Shown piece after piece: positions 8,103 through 10,480 of a stretch of DNA of 10,480 nt (position 1 is its first letter; every line of letters begins with the position of its first letter). The stretch spans positions 1 to 10,480 of the forward strand of contig JAOXYB010063123.1 of NCBI GenBank assembly GCA_028565635.1, given 5' to 3'. The notes under the pieces are model-generated. The model was not told where the DNA came from and made no database searches. It was given only the letters and a program-made list of their open reading frames with translations. Source of the DNA: Phoronis ovalis. Taxonomy: Eukaryota > Phoronida > Phoronidae. Position numbers and translations under genes: made by a program.

Positions 8103-9105
8103 ATGGCAGGAACTACCTTGAAGTAATCTAACAATTTAAATAATTTAATTACATCAACTAATTTTATAAACGAAGTTTAAGTTACTTCACAACTATTTTA
8201 TGCGCTTGAGACAGATATTTGTAGGTGATTTACAAATGCATTTATTAAAATAAACATTTGTATTTCCAATGTTACATGTACTGTACACCCCACAGTGCCC
8301 ACAACACGGGACTACTACAATTCGCACTCTTGCATAGACATAGGTTTGAAGGGCAATTTTGCAATTATCTATTGACACTTAATCTAGCGGAACGTTTATT
8401 ATGTAATAGAAAAAACTGACATGTTGTTTTGTAGTGCTTTGTTAGAGATACAAGTTATCATATTTGAACCTGTTTATAATTATTTTGTAACTTTGTTGCC
8501 AATGTCCCGGAATAGAAAAACCCTTTACTAACGTATAATTATATAATGCATTTATTGCAATGGTTTCATTGTACAGGAAATGGTAACATTTCAGGAGTGC
8601 AAAGGCAACATGTTATTGCAATGAACAGAAATGTTTCCCAGAATTGAAAATGGAAAGTGTCGCATTTTCTAATCTTCGACAACACTTTCCATATTCTGTT
8701 AAGTCTAACGAGGGAATTACAACGATATTTTTTACTTTTATCTATTTTGAATTCATTTGAAAGCTAAATTGAACTATAGAAATGTCAATGACGTTTATAA
8801 AAGTGGCTTAACTTACAAAGCAAAGCAGTTAGTCCTCTTGCGCCTATCTAAGCATATTATGAAGACCGGATGTGCACCATAGCTATTTGTACTCCAGTGG
8901 CTGCTACTAATGCGCCCACTTGCATCAGAAATACAGCAATTAAGTATCCTTTAGAATTTCTATCGAGATATTAAACATATTTCACATAACTAGCTTTTAC
9001 TCATAAATTGGATGAAGAATATTTTTATCTTACTATCTTACCTCAATCAATAAAATTGAAAGGATATACCAATGCGATTGTTTACTTTCAAGTAAGATCG
9101 AACTA
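8103..9105. other. Intergenic, no gene seen except the hairpin
   Basis: AT-rich sequence containing the 8639-8698 hairpin. A 61-codon frame on the minus strand at 8378-8193 has no domain, no splice context and no relative in the window, so I do not call it. Confidence 0.4.
8639..8698. repeat. Imperfect hairpin
   Basis: ATGGAAAGTGT (8650-8660) is exactly complementary to ACACTTTCCAT (8682-8692), 11 bp. Pairing extends outward through CAGAA/TTCTG after a small bulge, and inward through CG/CG after a bulge, leaving a loop of about 14 bases. It has no transposon-like ends or flanking duplication that I can see. Confidence 0.7.
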
Positions 9106-9114
9106 GAAATTATG
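9106..9114. repeat. Left target-site duplication of the transposon
   Basis: GAAATTATG, identical to 9558-9566 and abutting the TAGTCCTGG terminus. Confidence 0.85.
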
Positions 9115-9557
9115 TAGTCCTGGTTCATGACGTTCTGCACTAGCTCTTGATAATCTGACTCGTGCGAACAGTCATGGAAACTTACATAGCCAATTAAAGT
9201 GAAAGTGCTCCAACTTGGAAATCTGTGTAATTCCTACCGGATCAGTTCATACATCACTCTCCAGATACTCTCTCATTATCTAACTCAATTCTACTACTCC
9301 AATCACCATTTGGGATTCAGTTTTTACTTTGCAGTAAGCATGTTTTACCCTGGTCTCACACACCAACCAAGTTTTTTGGCATTAGCCCCTATCCCTCTTG
9401 GTGCCAACGCTGGAGTGGTAAATGGACGGTGATATATGAAATCATTCTGAAGAAATTACATATATTTCCAAGTTTGAGGACGTTCACTGTAATTGGCTAT
9501 GCAAGCTCACAAGTCAGATTATCAAGAGCTAGTACAGAACGTCAAGAACCAGGACTA
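9115..9557. mobile_element. Non-autonomous DNA transposon with long terminal inverted repeats (MITE/foldback type)
   Basis: The ends are TAGTCCTGGTTC at 9115 and GAACCAGGACTA ending at 9557, exact reverse complements. The inverted arms run 9115-9257 and 9429-9557. The outer 50 bases are about 94% identical, and the left arm has roughly 14 extra bases near 9165-9180. The loop is 171 bp. The element is flanked on both sides by GAAATTATG (9106-9114 and 9558-9566), a perfect 9-bp target-site duplication; identity happens to extend four bases further left (ACTA). It contains no transposase. A 9-bp duplication with long inverted repeats is typical of Mutator-like elements, but the superfamily is inferred from length alone. 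Confidence 0.9.
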
Positions 9558-9566
9558 GAAATTATG
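9558..9566. repeat. Right target-site duplication of the transposon
   Basis: GAAATTATG, identical to 9106-9114 and abutting the CCAGGACTA terminus. Confidence 0.85.
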
Positions 9567-10480
9567 GATCTTATATATTTCGTTTAAGGACAATCATTAC
9601 AGACCAAGCAAAACTATATATCTATTTTTCAAAAGTATGTCTTATTCTTAAATTCATTCTTTATTTATGCCAAAATAGTGACCCTAAGCAACACAGGTTT
9701 TAAGTAATATCCCTTATGCTCCTTAATGTGACAATGTCATGATCTCATACCCATTAGCTCATGGTAATGACATGTGGATTGATAGGATCGCAGACCTAAG
9801 CATCCTCATACAGCCATTACTGTAAACTTTTTATAAAGATATCATCACAAAATATTAGTCCAAAATGAGCTTGGCTTATCACACTTTTAAAATAGTATTT
9901 TGTTGAATATGCTAATTTCATAAGCAGTAAGATTGTTTATGAAATGCTTCAACTATTCGGCATTAGAAATATGCCAAATGACATTGCATTACTTGTGCCT
10001 AATGTTTAATTGCATTCATTGATATTTTGGAGGTGTGTGTAACTATATCTTACACCTACCTATACGACTCCCAAGAATAAACAAACACATTTTATTTAGT
10101 ATTCCTCTTAACCATGAGAAATACAGTAGTGATATAATTTTTTGAAAAACCTATCTGACTGAAATCAGCATCTACAATAACATTTGAAATGATGTATCAC
10201 TGAGATTGTTTACTTTTAGTTTGCCTCTTCGTTTTATTATTTCGTTTAACTTTGAGAAATAATCCAATATTAAGATAAATTTCGGTATTCTCAGAACACA
10301 AATGCATCTTAAAAACAAGGTCAAAACTGTATTGGAACAACTTAAATAGAGTTAAGGCAAAAAAATAACTATTAAAGAAGTTGGCTTAATCTAAACCGTC
10401 ACACATCCCCAACAGTCATTTTTTGATATTAAAAATTAAGAAGGAAAGTAAAAAAAATGTAATATTGATAATGGAATCTG
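9567..10480. other. Intergenic, no gene seen
   Basis: AT-rich sequence to the right of the transposon. There is a weak inverted pair ATGTCAT/ATGACAT near 9733 and 9766 and a small GGCAT/ATGCC pair near 9959-9975. No supported exon, repeat family or RNA gene. Confidence 0.4.

Noticed and set aside
8193-8378. 61-codon minus-strand frame with several Cys
   Set aside because: It is short, has no recognisable motif spacing, and has no flanking splice or promoter signals.
9199-9432. 77-codon plus-strand frame inside the transposon
   Set aside because: It spans the left arm, loop and part of the right arm. It does not resemble a transposase and is most likely chance coding in a MITE.
9733-9772. 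Inverted pair ATGTCAT/ATGACAT
   Set aside because: Only 7 bp pair perfectly, with no flanking duplication. This is within chance for AT-rich DNA.
1-10480. tRNA genes, rRNA, CRISPR arrays, bacterial operons
   Set aside because: No T-loop/acceptor pairing, no regularly spaced repeats and no dense coding were seen on either strand.

Overview
This is eukaryotic nuclear DNA. It is strongly AT-rich, it has no dense operon-like coding, and its one clear gene is split by introns with textbook GTAAGY donors and pyrimidine-AG acceptors. The encoded protein is an F-box/leucine-rich-repeat (LRR) protein of animal type. An arthropod is my best guess, but that is inference from composition and gene style, not from a diagnostic marker. 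I see no bacterial, phage or CRISPR features.

Main gene (minus strand, right to left): an acceptor at 6971 precedes the ATG at 6950. A long coding exon (6950-6059) carries an N-terminal F-box and about eight irregular LRRs. A second exon (5118-4899) adds two or three LRRs, and its phase fits exactly. A third open block (1617-1309), after a 3.3-kb intron, is phase-compatible and holds one more LRR-like segment. If read through to TAA at 1307-1305, the joined model gives about 474 residues. The third exon is the least certain. Proteins of this build usually act as substrate receptors of SCF (Skp1-Cullin-F-box) ubiquitin ligases.

Interleaved relatives: the left half also holds fragments related to these exons on the opposite strand. 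They are a decayed exon-2 copy (about 600-859, +), a decayed exon-3 copy (3947-4259, +), an intact-looking 72-codon exon (3686-3904, +) and a decayed relative of that exon (about 360-520, -). The plus-strand pieces at 3686-4259 sit inside the large second intron of the minus-strand gene. The area reads as a rearranged, head-on cluster of F-box/LRR duplicates.

Upstream of the gene (7129-8102) a roughly 200-bp segment is present twice in direct orientation. Each copy keeps a perfect splice-donor-like site on the gene strand, so it may be a duplicated 5' leader or promoter.

The right end holds a well-bounded non-autonomous DNA transposon (9115-9557, 443 bp). It has long terminal inverted repeats of about 130-140 bp and a perfect 9-bp target-site duplication. 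A separate imperfect hairpin lies at 8639-8698. The rest is intron or intergenic AT-rich sequence in which I find no supported gene.
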